Assembly: GCA_911728435.2 (NCBI GenBank)
Contig: OU452204.1
Span: forward strand, 6,138,001 to 6,202,000
Direction: 5' to 3'
Length of the DNA stretch: 64,000 bases
Source: Apoderus coryli
Lineage: Eukaryota > Arthropoda > Insecta > Coleoptera > Attelabidae
Part shown: positions 40,010 through 51,060 of the stretch, piece by piece
How positions within the stretch are numbered: position 1 is the stretch's first letter
How the letters are laid out: each line of letters starts with the position of its first letter
Program-made: the position numbers and the translations under genes
The notes under the pieces: model-generated
Database searches by the model: none
What the model was told of the DNA's origin: nothing
The model's input: the letters and a program-made list of their open reading frames with translations, nothing else

Positions 40010-40795
40010 CAACGTTCAGGTCTGACGATTTCTGGCGTAATTAATTCTTTACGGCAGAAAGATCGTCGACAAAATCCATGGAATAATATTGGACGATCGT
40101 AAATTTAAAGTACGTAATTCAGGTGTAGGCATTTCAGCTGAGAGGGTGCATCACATTTTGCATGACTGGATATAGATATGAAATTAAACACAACCGTGTG
40201 ACCACTACATAGAAGTGTGCAGCCGCAATACAAACGAGTTTTGCGCCGTTTCACTACCGTAAATGAGACATCGATCCATCACATCAAAGACTAAGCAACA
40301 ATCGATACAGTGGGTTTCTACGGGTGAACTTGCACCGAAGAAGACTAAGATGGGTCCGTCGGCTAACAAATTCATGGCCACAGTTTGCTAAAATTCGCGC
40401 GATATTGTCCATATCGATTGATTGAATCCTTGGAAAAGGTAAAACGAATATTATTCACAGTTGTCGGACAGATGACCGACTTTAGCGAAGATAGAAGTGT
40501 TGGACAATGTACGGTTCCATACGTGTGTAGTCCCATAGAAAAAATGCATCAAGTGGGCTACGAATTGCTGGCTCATTTACCATATTTTCCAGATTTAGCC
40601 CGCTTCGACTATTTCCTGTTTCAAAACCTGAACAAGTGGTTGGGTGGTAGGAGATTCCGGCCGAATGAAGAAGTCATTATTGAAACGAACTGTTATTATT
40701 TCCAAGCAGTAAACACATTACAAACACGTTAGACTAAATGCATCGATCTAACAGGAGATGATATAGAAATATTTAATTATTTTTGCCATAAACAT
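40010..40795 (+). pseudogene. mariner transposase relic
   Basis: About two thirds of a mariner transposase is recognisable on the plus strand across several frames. KFKVRNSGVGISAERVHHIL comes from the N-terminal DNA-binding region. The block corresponding to TVDETWIHHYTPETKQQS is present as TVNETSIHHITSKTKQQSIQ, with the first catalytic aspartate replaced by asparagine. VSTGELAPKKTKMGPSANKF follows. The C-terminal frame (40385-40732) contains GYELLAHLPYFPDLARFDYF and KWLGGRRFRPNEEVI. Stops and frameshifts abound. It is dead. Confidence 0.85.
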
Positions 40796-41700
40796 GGTTT
40801 TTCTGAAAACTTACGGAATCAAACCACACTTATATGCATTGATAGTTTACCTATATTTCATATTATATGAAGCATTTTCTAGTTTCTGTTAGGTATAGTC
40901 CTGAAATAGTAGAAATATAATTCTTAACATAAATTAAACAAATAGAGTTTTCTAACGCACGACAATATTTTTTTGCAAGTTATCGATGTATCGTCTGTTA
41001 ATTTATCGATATAAATAACGTAATCCACCTCTAGGTGATAAAAAGCAGTACTGTGTTAAAAGCACGGCGATATAGCAATGTTTCTTGTTAGTTCTTTTTT
41101 GTTTTTATGATTTTCTGTACTCCATTATATTATACTAGGTATATTCACCATGCAATGAATGTGTTCCGGAGTGGTAACAATAAATAAGTTCGACGTTTAT
41201 CCGCAATCGTTTAACGGTGGCAGCACCAAGCATAGTCACAGCATTTTATTGTAGCACGATATCCATAGGCGGAGACGTTGGAATAAATATAAAATTACAT
41301 TTTTAATAGCTTTTACTTGTTTGTTTGACAATATACATGCAGCAGCGCAAAGACAAGGCAATTGCGAAATATATTTGCTATTTTCGTCAGTTTCAAAAAA
41401 TTAATCCATTTATAAAGACTTAGATGTACCGTATCCCATATTACTAGATATTCAGTCAACTTATATACATATGGCAACCATCCTGCTTATGTTTGGTCGC
41501 GAAGGCTTACCCTATGCAGACATGAAAAAAGTTATTTTGTCGCACCTCAGAACAGTGTAGACTTGAGTTCTTCTAAGGTAAGTGTGGTGCATGTTGATAC
41601 AATAATTATTAACTTTTTATTCTTGAAAGTTACATACCTATATTTTCCTGGGTTCTGAATCATCTTGAAACTTTAATCTTTTGTATTTCTACAAAAAAAC
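40796..41700. other. DNA without recognisable gene
   Basis: AT-rich. Near 40980-41015 ATCGAT words recur (TTATCGATGTATCG, TTTATCGATATAAA). I see no gene. Confidence 0.4.
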
Positions 41701-41714
41701 CTTTTTTTTTTACG

Positions 41715-42417
41715 TGACGAAATTAGAAACATTACATTCAATCTGTTGTTATTTTCGTCGGAAGTGACGAAATTAGCACTTGTGACGCTAAATTTTAATA
41801 GGCTGAATACAAAAGATAATCATTTTAATATTGTCGAAGTTAACACAAAATAATCTATTTTTTAATATGAGTTAATTTCGTCGAACGTTCATTCACATAA
41901 TTTCCAAGTTATTAAACTGTGAAATAGGGTGACGAAATACAAAACATCAGCATGACGAATTCAGATTTGTTTTTTGTGAAGACCAAATTCGAAGCATAAA
42001 GGATGACGAGATTGAAATATCATATTGTTTTTTAATTACGAGATTAACTTTTATAAGGAACGGGAAAAGGCTCAATTTTTTACGTCCATGCTCACTCCAT
42101 AGTGAAAATTGCCGGATTTTCTACATACCTACATATTTAAAATATGCTTATATTTACTATGACGAAATTAGTACCCAAGTTATGACGAAAATAGCATCGA
42201 GATAATGACGAGGTTACAAACATACCTCAAGAAGATTTTTAATTGTTGAGTAAAAGCTCAACAAAAATAGTAATTTTCGACATAACTATTCAATTTTTGA
42301 AAGAATTCTGGATATAAAAAATAAAATTAAAGACCACAATGTTTCCTGGGTGATGAATAATACTCCTTCAAATTGGGAAGTAGTAGAATTACGTCCTTAA
42401 CCTGACGAAAATATCAG
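41715..42417 (+). repeat. cluster of TGACGA words, consensus TGACGAAATTAG
   Basis: TGACGA occurs nine times on the plus strand: 41715, 41765, 41930, 41953, 42004, 42160, 42183, 42206 and 42403. Most are extended toward TGACGAAATTAG, and a TGACGC lies at 41782. Spacing is irregular (about 23 to 200 bp) and the sequence between copies is not obviously repeated, so this is not a normal tandem repeat. Confidence 0.6.
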
Positions 42418-45400
42418 CACTTACCTTAGTGCTTGAAAGTAGGTAGAAGGCGGGTAGGTAAGTGTGAGCTAACTTTACAATTATTATGGTAATTTTTGTA
42501 AATTGGCACAGTAGTGTTATAATATTTAGCTTGTTATTATATTTCTAGCATATCATATTATACAAGACTCCTGAAGGCGCATTCTGTGTTCTGGCGCTTT
42601 CCACAAGTGGAATGCTAGTGTTGATTTCTACATGTACGAGTAGAATCAAGACGTCACGAAAAGTTTATTCCGTGCACCCCTTGATACTCGTATACCATTA
42701 ATTCTAAAAATGTTTGGGTAATCTGGGGAGTTTATTTTTATCCTAAATTTTTTGAGGGATCTTTCGTAGTGACATTGTTAGGATTTTATTGTATCTATAT
42801 AATAATATATCATGAGGTTAACACACCAACACTGGGAGGGTTTCATCGAAATTTGTGGAAATCATCTGACTGAATAAATCTAGAAATACAAACTCATAGA
42901 GCGAATTAAACAAGACTTATTAAAACACAATATCGTCATTAGAAGTTATTACTACTTAGCCTACTAAGTTTTTAAAATAGAAATGAATAATATCTAAAGG
43001 TATGCAATAGTGAAATAAAATAATAATAATAATAAATAATAAAACTTAGAGTAGTAGAGTAGCTCTTATTCACTCTAATTGTCAACGAAAACAGGGTTAA
43101 CTTTGGGTAGAGTTTCTAAAAATCAAAACAAGTGTAAAATATGCCATGTGTTTTTACATACGTTTAAATGTGCAGCGCAGTGCAACGTTTAATTTTGTTA
43201 AGACTCCTTTGAAGGGAAACATTTTTAAAATAGTTGTGTGCTTTTCGTATGGAAATCTACTCGTCTAAACAACATACTAACTTGCGAGGTCCAACATAAA
43301 TATGCTCTGCTGCCAGAATTTTTTTGGAAATTTAATCAAAAACGTTTTCCAGCACATTTTCCTCAACATATCCACACACTACACAATTTGTTTACATATG
43401 GAATATGATTAGATCATCATGGTGGTCTATGTGTTAACATTTACTCTTTGTCTAATATAAATTTTACCTATTTTTGAACAGAATCCATAAGAATACGGAA
43501 ATAAGTACTGCGAGAACACTATTTGGCATTGAAGCGGGTTTTTATGCGCTTTTTCCAGTATATCAAACTGTAAACGGACATATCTACAACTTAATAATAA
43601 TCCGTTGCATAAAACCTCATGCTACCATCTGAGAAATAGACGACTCAATATCCGATGAAGACTTGGTCAGGACCCCGTCTTATAAGACTGTCGACGGCTA
43701 GAATAGCCTAACAACATGCCGCCCTTAGGGTTCTTTGCTCTGTGTGCTGATGAGTGGACTTGCTTCGCGTCGCCGCACATATCCGCCGCAGCATATTCTC
43801 ATATTAGTATTATAAACATTTGTATATAATTATTGGAAATAGCTTGACTTGTGATTGTTTAATTTTAATATTGAATAAAGTAATTTGAATTTGATTTACT
43901 CTTCGTAATCGTAAGGGTTCAAAACTGGGCCACGGAACTTTTTTTATATTATTAATGAAAATGTAGCCTTTCTGCACATATTGTTAGATGACAGGTTTAT
44001 TAAAATTATTTTTAGCAGATATTTCATTAATTAGACACAAATTGCTAAACAATTGTGCAAAATGTGTAAAAAATTATAAAATATTACCATTTGACGTGAC
44101 GAATGTTTTCGTAAACAAAACTGCAGACCTGACGGGTACATTTAATTCAACTTTCTTTCATAGATAGAGATGAAAGAAATGTATCGATATATTCGATTCG
44201 GTCGCAATTTCTCAGCCTATATTAATAGAAAAAAAAATAAAATTACAAGACATATTACTTTGAATCAAAGTTTAAATATAGTTTTAAAATATATCCAGTT
44301 TTAAAGATAGTATCAGTTCAATTGATGTGAATGGTAAAACCTCAAACCAAATAAATACTAACATTTTGATTACCGAATAAATGAGAGAAATGCCACAACT
44401 GTCAACAAAAGATAAGACTGGCAGAATGCAGAGACAAAAATGTCAGTTCCTCACAATTTAAGACTGACGAAATAAGGCCACAGAGACAAGGTGTTCTAAT
44501 TATCAAACTTTTAAGAATGTATAAAATGTCTTCTGGGTAGAAAATTGATAATTTAATTAAACAAAAGTAATGAGAATGCAGCGGTGATATACAGGGTATG
44601 CGAATTAATTTTTCAAAAAAAAAAAATGTACAATTTTTAGAAATTTTTTTTAAGGTTGAACTATTTCCTCGCACTGCTTCTATTGAACTGAGTCTATTGG
44701 CCGCCTGTATTATAATATAATGCATCTAAACCTCTCACAAAAAAACGTTTAATGCGTGTTGACAGGCGTTCCGCTTATCCAACACCAGATAATTGAGTGA
44801 GGCCGATGATAATTTTTCACAATTTTTCTCGGAAAGCAAAACAATAAATTAATAATAAATAAATATTTTTTTTTCATCTAAATTGATGCCAAATCACAGT
44901 ATGTTATATTTAGCAGCTCAATATGCAGCCTAAAATTTGTTACGAAGGAAAGCGCATTAATCTTGAACGTTTAAATTAATGATTTTCTGCAGAGTTTCAA
45001 CTTCAACTATATACCTATGTATATGAAGACTGTTATAAACTTTTGGAAAAGTTTCAGAGAATTCCCTGAAACGAGTTGTTATGAATAGTATGTTGATTAT
45101 ATTTGAAATATTGAAGATGTTAGGATTATAAATTTCGAGATTTAAGTTTACTTATGCCATTTTTTAAATATTGATTATCAAAATTTCAACAAAAACTTAA
45201 TTCAATTTACTGAAATCGTTTTTTGACTTACAATTACTAAATAAAAAGTCTTTGGATTTTATTGTCGTTAACCTGACTTTTTGCCAATTTGAGACGAAAA
45301 TTATAATACTTACATTTTTTAGTTTTTAAACTTTGATTTTTACAAATATTGTTTTCTAAATCATCATCATGAAACCGAATGTCATAACATGCATAAATGA

Positions 45401-45739
45401 AATAATAATTATTTTCGACAGGCTTAAAGTCCACCTAGAGGAAAATCCATACATTTCTGAAAAAACAGTATACCTATTATAACCTACAACAAACACAAAT
45501 AGTAAAATCAAAATACAAAATAGGACAGTATACAAGTATAAAGATTATGTTAAAAATATCTAAAACTAAGTACTCGGTAAGAGACAAAAAAATGAAATTT
45601 GCATTGATCACACAGCAGTAGTGCGTTGTTAGGTATTCAAAATACATCTTAAAATAGTTGACAAAGTACATACATCAAAAATAAAAGTGACCGATCGCAG
45701 TAAAGCAGATAAAAAGTATTTTAAAATGATGTATCACGC
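42418..45739. other. DNA without supported gene; AAT microsatellite
   Basis: An AAT-repeat run lies at 43018-43046. Around 43500-43890 a weak LINE-like 3' end (AATAAAGTAATTTGAATTTG) is possible but not established. ATATACAGGGTATGCGAATT near 44590 resembles a transposon end. A 107-codon minus ORF at 44402-44725 has no recognisable domain. Confidence 0.4.
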
Positions 45740-45955
45740 GACCCCTACTGATATATGAAAATTTAGCGGTTGTGTCCACTCCTATCACAGGGCCTAGGCG
45801 ATTTCAACTAAAAACTAATGGCTTCATCCTAGGACTGCCCCAAACTCATATACCAAAGTTTAGCTCAATTGATTAAAGCGTATGGGCGCTATCGTGGAAG
45901 AATACATACAGACACACATACATACATACATACATACTCACACACAGACAGACTT
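45740..45955 (+). repeat. probable LINE 3' end with CATA microsatellite tail
   Basis: TTTAGCTCAATTGATTAAAG and GGGCGCTATCGTGGAAGAA run into a CATACATACATA-type repeat (45908-45937) and a CACACAGACAGAC end. A conserved 3' UTR followed by a short tandem tail is usual for insect non-LTR elements. No coding part is attached. Confidence 0.45.
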
Positions 45956-46149
45956 CCATCTGGAAATGGTCTTAATCGTCTCAGGGAACTTCAACATTGT
46001 TATATCCGTATTTATCTCAAATTTTTATTAGCACGTGCACGATACTTTCTCTGTGCGGGAAAGTAAAATCACGGTTTATATCTAGACGATTTCAAACAGA
46101 GCACATAAAAATAAACAGGCCTTTGCATAAGTACATTGGATCTGGCGGC

Positions 46150-47110
46150 CTCAATATAGAACATCATGTCTTGTCTTGAACGCATTCAAAAGAAATGGAC
46201 AGTCAACCAAATTATCTACTATCCCGTACAAAAACTTGAAAGCTTGCAGCATTGTACGCCTCTTAAGAGAAACCACATCAAATTGAAGCAACAGCACTCA
46301 TGATCTATTTTCCTCTGTTGATACACCCCATCCAGTCTATATGATAAATGCTTGAGGAATCTTTTCTGGATGGACTCAAGTGCTTGCTCATGGCAACCTT
46401 ACAATGGATTCCACACCACTGAACAGCACTCGAGCCGAGATCTAACGAAGGAGAAAAAAAGTATCTTCATGGTAGAATTCTTTGAAAAATCTCCCGAAAT
46501 TCCCGCAGCGGCATTGACAAGCTGAGTTACATGTGGTACAAAAGTAAGTTCGCCGTCAAAGACAACGTCTTCACGTCACGTCGATCCAAAACCCTGCCCT
46601 CCAGAGTATAATCCTAAATTATTGGCTGTTTTATTCTGTAAAGACTGACAACGTTGCACTTTGTTACATTAGGGACAATCGATTATGATCGCACGACCAA
46701 CTCAACAGTCGCAATCCGTCTTGAAGTGCAGAACAATTTTCATAGCACCTAATGGTACGGAAAATCTTGAGATCATCAGCATACGCCAGTATACCACCAT
46801 TTAAAGAACTGATTAAATTATTATGTAATAAAAATATTGAATAGAGGAGGATCAAGGTTGGACCCTTGTGGAAATCTAAAGCTCTGAAGCTCCACATACT
46901 GCTCGCGATCAAAAAGGTACGATTAAAGCATCAAGCTTCGAAAGTAAAACATAATGATCAATTCGATCGATAGCCTTACGGAAGTCTGTGTAAACAACAT
47001 CAAACTGCAAACACCGGTCAAGCGCCTCACAGACTTGATGAGAAAATGAGGCCAGATTAGAAGCACATGATCGGCCACCAAGAAGCTCGGATACACTTTA
47101 TTGTATCAAA
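46150..47110 (-). pseudogene. Jockey/CR1-like LINE reverse transcriptase relic
   Basis: Read on the minus strand, about 47075-46920 gives QVCEALDRCLQFDVVYTDFR and KAIDRIDHYVLLSKLDA, which is RT block with TDF-KA-DRIDH. The PQGSNLDPPLFNIF block follows near 46860, then GGILAYADDLKIFRTIRCYE with the catalytic YADD intact (frame 46664-46912). C-terminal pieces follow in other frames. The architecture resembles the longer LINE at 61510-64000. Numerous frameshifts and stops show that it is an old copy. Confidence 0.8.
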
Positions 47111-47278
47111 AAATAATGTACAGTTGGCTGTAACTCGAATAATGTTTGTTAAAGTCCAACGAAATATATAGGAAATATGTGATGATTATTATGCGACACA
47201 GGACTTCTAGTCTATCTGAAGACTCCAGGATTATTAGGCCAGACAAATACAGCTGTGACTATTTCTGAACCCTTTGTG

Positions 47279-47487
47279 CATCGAATATCAACTATAGATA
47301 AGAAGGTTCAGTAGACGCTGAAAACGGCATCGACTCATCGCATTCCCAGCCACATTTCTGGCCCGCTACTATAATATACTATAGGATACTATACTATAAC
47401 TATAAGCGCGGCGAATTGCTTTGTAGACATGAGCATCAAACGTTCCGACACGAGGTGAAGTAACTGCATATTATTTTAAACTGTGCT
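47279..47487. repeat. dispersed repeat, copy 1
   Basis: It is clearly homologous to 53204-53422. Both contain AGATAAGAAGGTTCAGTAGA, ACGCTGAAAACGGCATCGAC, GCATTCCCAGCCACATTTCT and GGCGAATTGCTTTGTAGACA. The central CTATACTATAACTATA-type segment varies in length. No ORF or terminal repeats were identified, so the class is unknown. Confidence 0.85.
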
Positions 47488-48158
47488 TTGTGTTACGCAA
47501 TCGTGGTCGTCTGATCTGAGCGGAAGCGCTATGCTACAGTTTGAGCGGGCTTCAAAGCGTTTGCCATTTGTGGTTTGTCTCCATCCTAATAGGAATGTCA
47601 ACAAATGATGTTTGGTTTGCTTTTTGATGTAGTGGCAAATTGCACAAAATTTTTAAAGTTTTATGAGAAAATCAAAAATAAAGCGTTTTATCATGCACAA
47701 TTGCAATTTGACCGTCAGTTTTGGTATAGTCATTAACGCAGAGCGATCACGCGAATTAAACAATACTGGAAGGTATAGATAGTGATTCCCAAAAGTTCTG
47801 GTATGTTTTAATTGCAAAGAATATGTATTCAGATTTTTGTGGGCATCTGTTAGAAAATACATACGGGGTGTTCTCAAAAAAAAAAAAAAAAACTGGACAT
47901 ATGGTAACAGCAAATTCGTGATACTAACAGATTGCGCTTTAACAAAACTTGTCCAGTATGAAATTTAATATTAACCAAAATTGTAAATTTGGTGGTACAT
48001 TGATTTATTTTGTTTTTGTATCTAAACATATTTGCACCAAATTTTAATAAATTGTAATAAGTTTTCGATGCGACCAATTCGAATTTTAACTCACTTTGGT
48101 TTTTGGCTACATTTTTCAATTTAACAAAACTCGTCATAATCTTATTCTGTTTGCATAA
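47488..48158. other. DNA without supported gene
   Basis: A poly-A run at about 47877-47892 is followed by AT-rich sequence with minus-strand ORFs that show no recognisable domain. It ends at the Harbinger element. Confidence 0.4.
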
Positions 48159-48975
48159 TGCTCGCTTCCCACGGCGCATAATATCACGGGCCGTGGGAAG
48201 GGTGTCGCTCGAATTGGCTCGTGCAAAACTGAGCCGGCCTGTGGTATCCGTCTCTAGTCGGTAAACTTCAAACGCCCGTGGTGGCGCGACTCGAGTGCAC
48301 TTGTGGTAGTCTGAAGTGGCCCGTGTATTGAGATGGCAAAATATGATTTTTATTTCAGCAAATAGTTTTTAGTACAGTTTTTAAAGCCGTTACTATAACC
48401 ACGTGTAAATGGAGTAGACAAACGAAGTAATTTGTAAGTTCCTAAATTTGTATGAAAATGAAACTGCACTTTGGGACACAAAAAGTGCAACTCACAAAAA
48501 CAGGAACGAACAATGGGATGCGTGGAATCGTATGTGTACACAATTAAAAGATAACTCCGTGGAGCATGTGTCGATAAAAGAATTAAAAAAGAAACGAGAC
48601 AGTTTAATGTCAACTTATAGAAAATTGCGCCAGAGGCTCAAAGAATCCAAGGGAACGGGAACAAGCGCAGACAATGTTCTCAAGCCTGATTGGCCTTTTT
48701 ATAACATAATGGCACTTTTTCTGGACGATATTTATAATCCAAGAAATACAAAAAATTCTAATTAATTACTACAGAAGCGGCTGCAGCAAGAGTACTTTCC
48801 TCTTCTATCCACATTTCCAAAGTGACGGTTCTTTCATTAAAAATCTTGAAATAGACGATTCGTAGCACGGGCGAATACGCGCCGTGAGAAGGGGTACATT
48901 TGAGCTCGAGCTGGCGCGCACAAACCGGCGCGTCTTGTGCAGGCCTGTAATATCACGCGCCGTGGGAAGCAAGCA
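48159..48975. mobile_element. PIF/Harbinger derivative with MADF-like ORF (817 bp)
   Basis: TIRs TGCTCGCTTCCCACGGCGC and GCGCCGTGGGAAGCAAGCA (one mismatch) are flanked by TAA on both sides (48156-48158 and 48976-48978), a Harbinger-type target duplication. The GC-rich inner arms add further dyads (CCGTGGGAAG). The only coding part is the MADF-like ORF; the transposase gene is missing, so this copy is non-autonomous. Confidence 0.8.
48440..48765 (+). pseudogene. MADF/SANT-like DNA-binding protein of Harbinger
   Basis: Harbinger transposons usually carry a second gene for a MADF/Myb-like protein that helps the transposase bind DNA. This frame reads LYENETALWDTKSATHKNRN, then QWDAWNRMCTQL, VSIKELKKKRDSLMSTYRKL and KPDWPFYNIMALFLDDIYNP, which covers the MADF domain almost completely. 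The N-terminal helix (WS...FLN) is displaced by a frameshift just upstream of 48445, and no ATG opens this frame at the expected place, so I call it a pseudogene. Confidence 0.82.
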
Positions 48976-49004
48976 TAATATATCCCTTATTTAAGTACCG
49001 GGTG

Positions 49005-50770
49005 TACAGATAAGAAAAGAGGCCGGCGCTATCTCGAAAACTAATCATGGTACGGTTTTAGGAATATTTTTTTAGTAAAAGCGGACAAGAGAAATCGCTG
49101 GAAAATAGTCTTAGTTTCCTAAAATATCCGCTAGAAGGTGTAAATCTAACTCTAAATTGAAAAACACTGTTTACTTAAAAATATACTTAAATTACTTAAT
49201 GAGAATGATGTAACTACAATTCTAAAATCTTTCACATAAACCTTTCCTCCCTATCTTCTTAAATAAATGGTGGAGGAGCCGCATAATGTTGGTTTGTGAA
49301 AAGTTATCTAACTTTCATATGGGTAGTTCGATTTTAATAAAATTGGGCTCAGTATAAAGGTAATGTTTGGGAGTATCAAAAAAACAATTGGTGCTTTTAT
49401 TTATTTTTGACATATAGCCGCTTGATGAAGCTATACAACAATGTTTCTGATTTTGTCAATTCTCTTAGAAAAATCAAATGGACTGGTACTATTAGCATTC
49501 ACTAGATGAAAAGAGCATGTAAAAGTAAAGAAAACATTCAATAAATTTTTATAAAATTAATAGTAAGCTGTGATGAAAAAACACTCATGTTGTTATAGCA
49601 ACGAACTTAATGTCAATGTCAAATATAATTAATATATGCATCATTTACAGGGACAGCAAAAAGATAGAAACTTCCGGGTTTCACTGTTTTCTTTATTATT
49701 AGATGATCTTTCCATCTAGTGAATACTAATAGTACCATTCCAACGGATTTTTCTAATAAATTTGACAAAATGAGAAACATTGTTGTATAGCTCCATCTAG
49801 CGCTTATATATAAAAAATAAATAATAATAATAATTTATTTGCCAATAAAAAAGTAAATATTACAATAATATTCCTAAGAACTAATCGAAACAGTGCAATT
49901 AAATTTGCCTATAACCCCAAAAAAGTTTAGAACTTGAGCAGTGGGTCGGCAAGCAAGTCTGCAATGTTTCTACTACCTATTTGTAAAAACTATTCTATTA
50001 ACTACAACATTTGTTTCAAGACTTAGGACTAACTAAAACTTACTTAACATAGGACTATACTATATTTTATTTTGACATAATTCAGAAAGGAAAATGAAGA
50101 AAAACAATTATATATTTATATAATAGTAAATCGTTTAAATCGAACGAAGTGGAGTGTTAAAAGAAAATAAATTCAAATCAAATCAATCAACATAACAGAA
50201 GTTTTTTGCGTCAATAATGCGATGAATTTCCAACCTAGACGTTTCTTTTATAAAATGCCTAACTTTATTTCTGTATAAACTATACGAATTTAAATTTTTT
50301 AAATGTGATGGTGCATAATTATATAACTTTGGCAATATATAAACAAATGATCTTTGGGTGATGGTTAGCACCTGCCTTGGTATAATTACTGAAGTTTCTC
50401 TAAACCTAGTATTATATTGATGATCAATACTTGTTAAATCCGATCTATTTTTATATGCTCGCTGCAACATTTTGCAAGCAAAAATCTGTCTTACATCAAA
50501 AACCTCAGCAATAAAAGCACCAATACTGTGTTTGATACTCCCAAACATTACCTTTGTACCGAGCCCAATTTCACTTTTTACAAACCAACATTCTTTGGCT
50601 CGCGAACATTTTAGGAAACATTTTAGGAGACTAAAACTATTTTCGATCGATATCTCATGTTCGCTTTTACAAAAAAAAAAAGAAGATATTCCTACATTTA
50701 TCTATAACATGATTAGTTTTCGAGATAGAGCCGGTACAGAAAAAACTTCAAATTTATTTACACCAACAGT
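49005..50770. mobile_element. nested inverted structure: LINE copies around a MITE
   Basis: The outer arms 49020-49400 (plus) and 50514-50738 (minus) are inverted copies. Both contain CTATCTCGAAAACTAATCAT, GTTGGTTTGT and GGTAATGTTTGGGAGTATCA. The left arm has an extra interior segment of about 170 bp. Inside, 49416-49517 and 49705-49805 form a second inverted pair sharing AGCTATACAACAATGTTTCT, so a MITE sits within. A minus-strand LINE tail occupies the right half. Confidence 0.75.
49810..50548 (-). pseudogene. LINE C-terminus and 3' UTR with AAT tail
   Basis: The 121-codon minus frame (50183-50548) encodes QRSFVYILPKLYNYAPSHLK and SYSLYRNKVRHFIKETS, the typical last segment of CR1/Jockey-like LINE proteins. 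It then runs into AT-rich 3' UTR that ends in an AAT-repeat tail at 49819-49833. The endonuclease and RT core are absent. Confidence 0.72.
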
Positions 50771-50889
50771 TTAAGAAGTTTGTAAGACCCACCGTTGAAG
50801 AGATCCTTGCATTTAAGCTAATTAAGTCATTCGTATTAAATGTGAATTATAAAAATTACCTGTAAGAGAATCTAACTAAAAACTACAAC

Positions 50890-51060
50890 ATTTTTTTTTA
50901 GTTCATCAGAGATGATAGTGTATAATTGGTTTGCGAAATAGCGTCATGGTCATGGACGTGGATCAGTGAGTGATGAATCACGTGCAGGTCGACCAAAATA
51001 GGTTGTGATTCCAAAAATTATCGTAAGGAAATGCTGACTAGGAACTGCAAAATTTGCTTA
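50890..51060 (+). pseudogene. mariner transposase N-terminal fragment
   Basis: The plus strand gives SSEMIVYNWFAK, a stop, then HGRGSVSDESRAGRPK. This matches the second helix-turn-helix and GRPK linker of the mariner lineage seen intact at 59200-59320 (SRTSVYRWYGACNRGR). Nothing further downstream is convincing. Confidence 0.55.

Noticed and set aside
43500..43890. A further LINE C-terminus on the plus strand
   Set aside because: Only a vague match in broken frames and an AATAAA-containing end; not enough to annotate.
44402..44725. A 107-codon minus ORF
   Set aside because: It contains a homopolymer-derived phenylalanine run and no recognisable motif, so it is likely chance.
45908..45950. 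CATA/CACA repeats as a CRISPR-like or telomeric array
   Set aside because: It is a simple microsatellite without spacers, next to a LINE-like 3' end.
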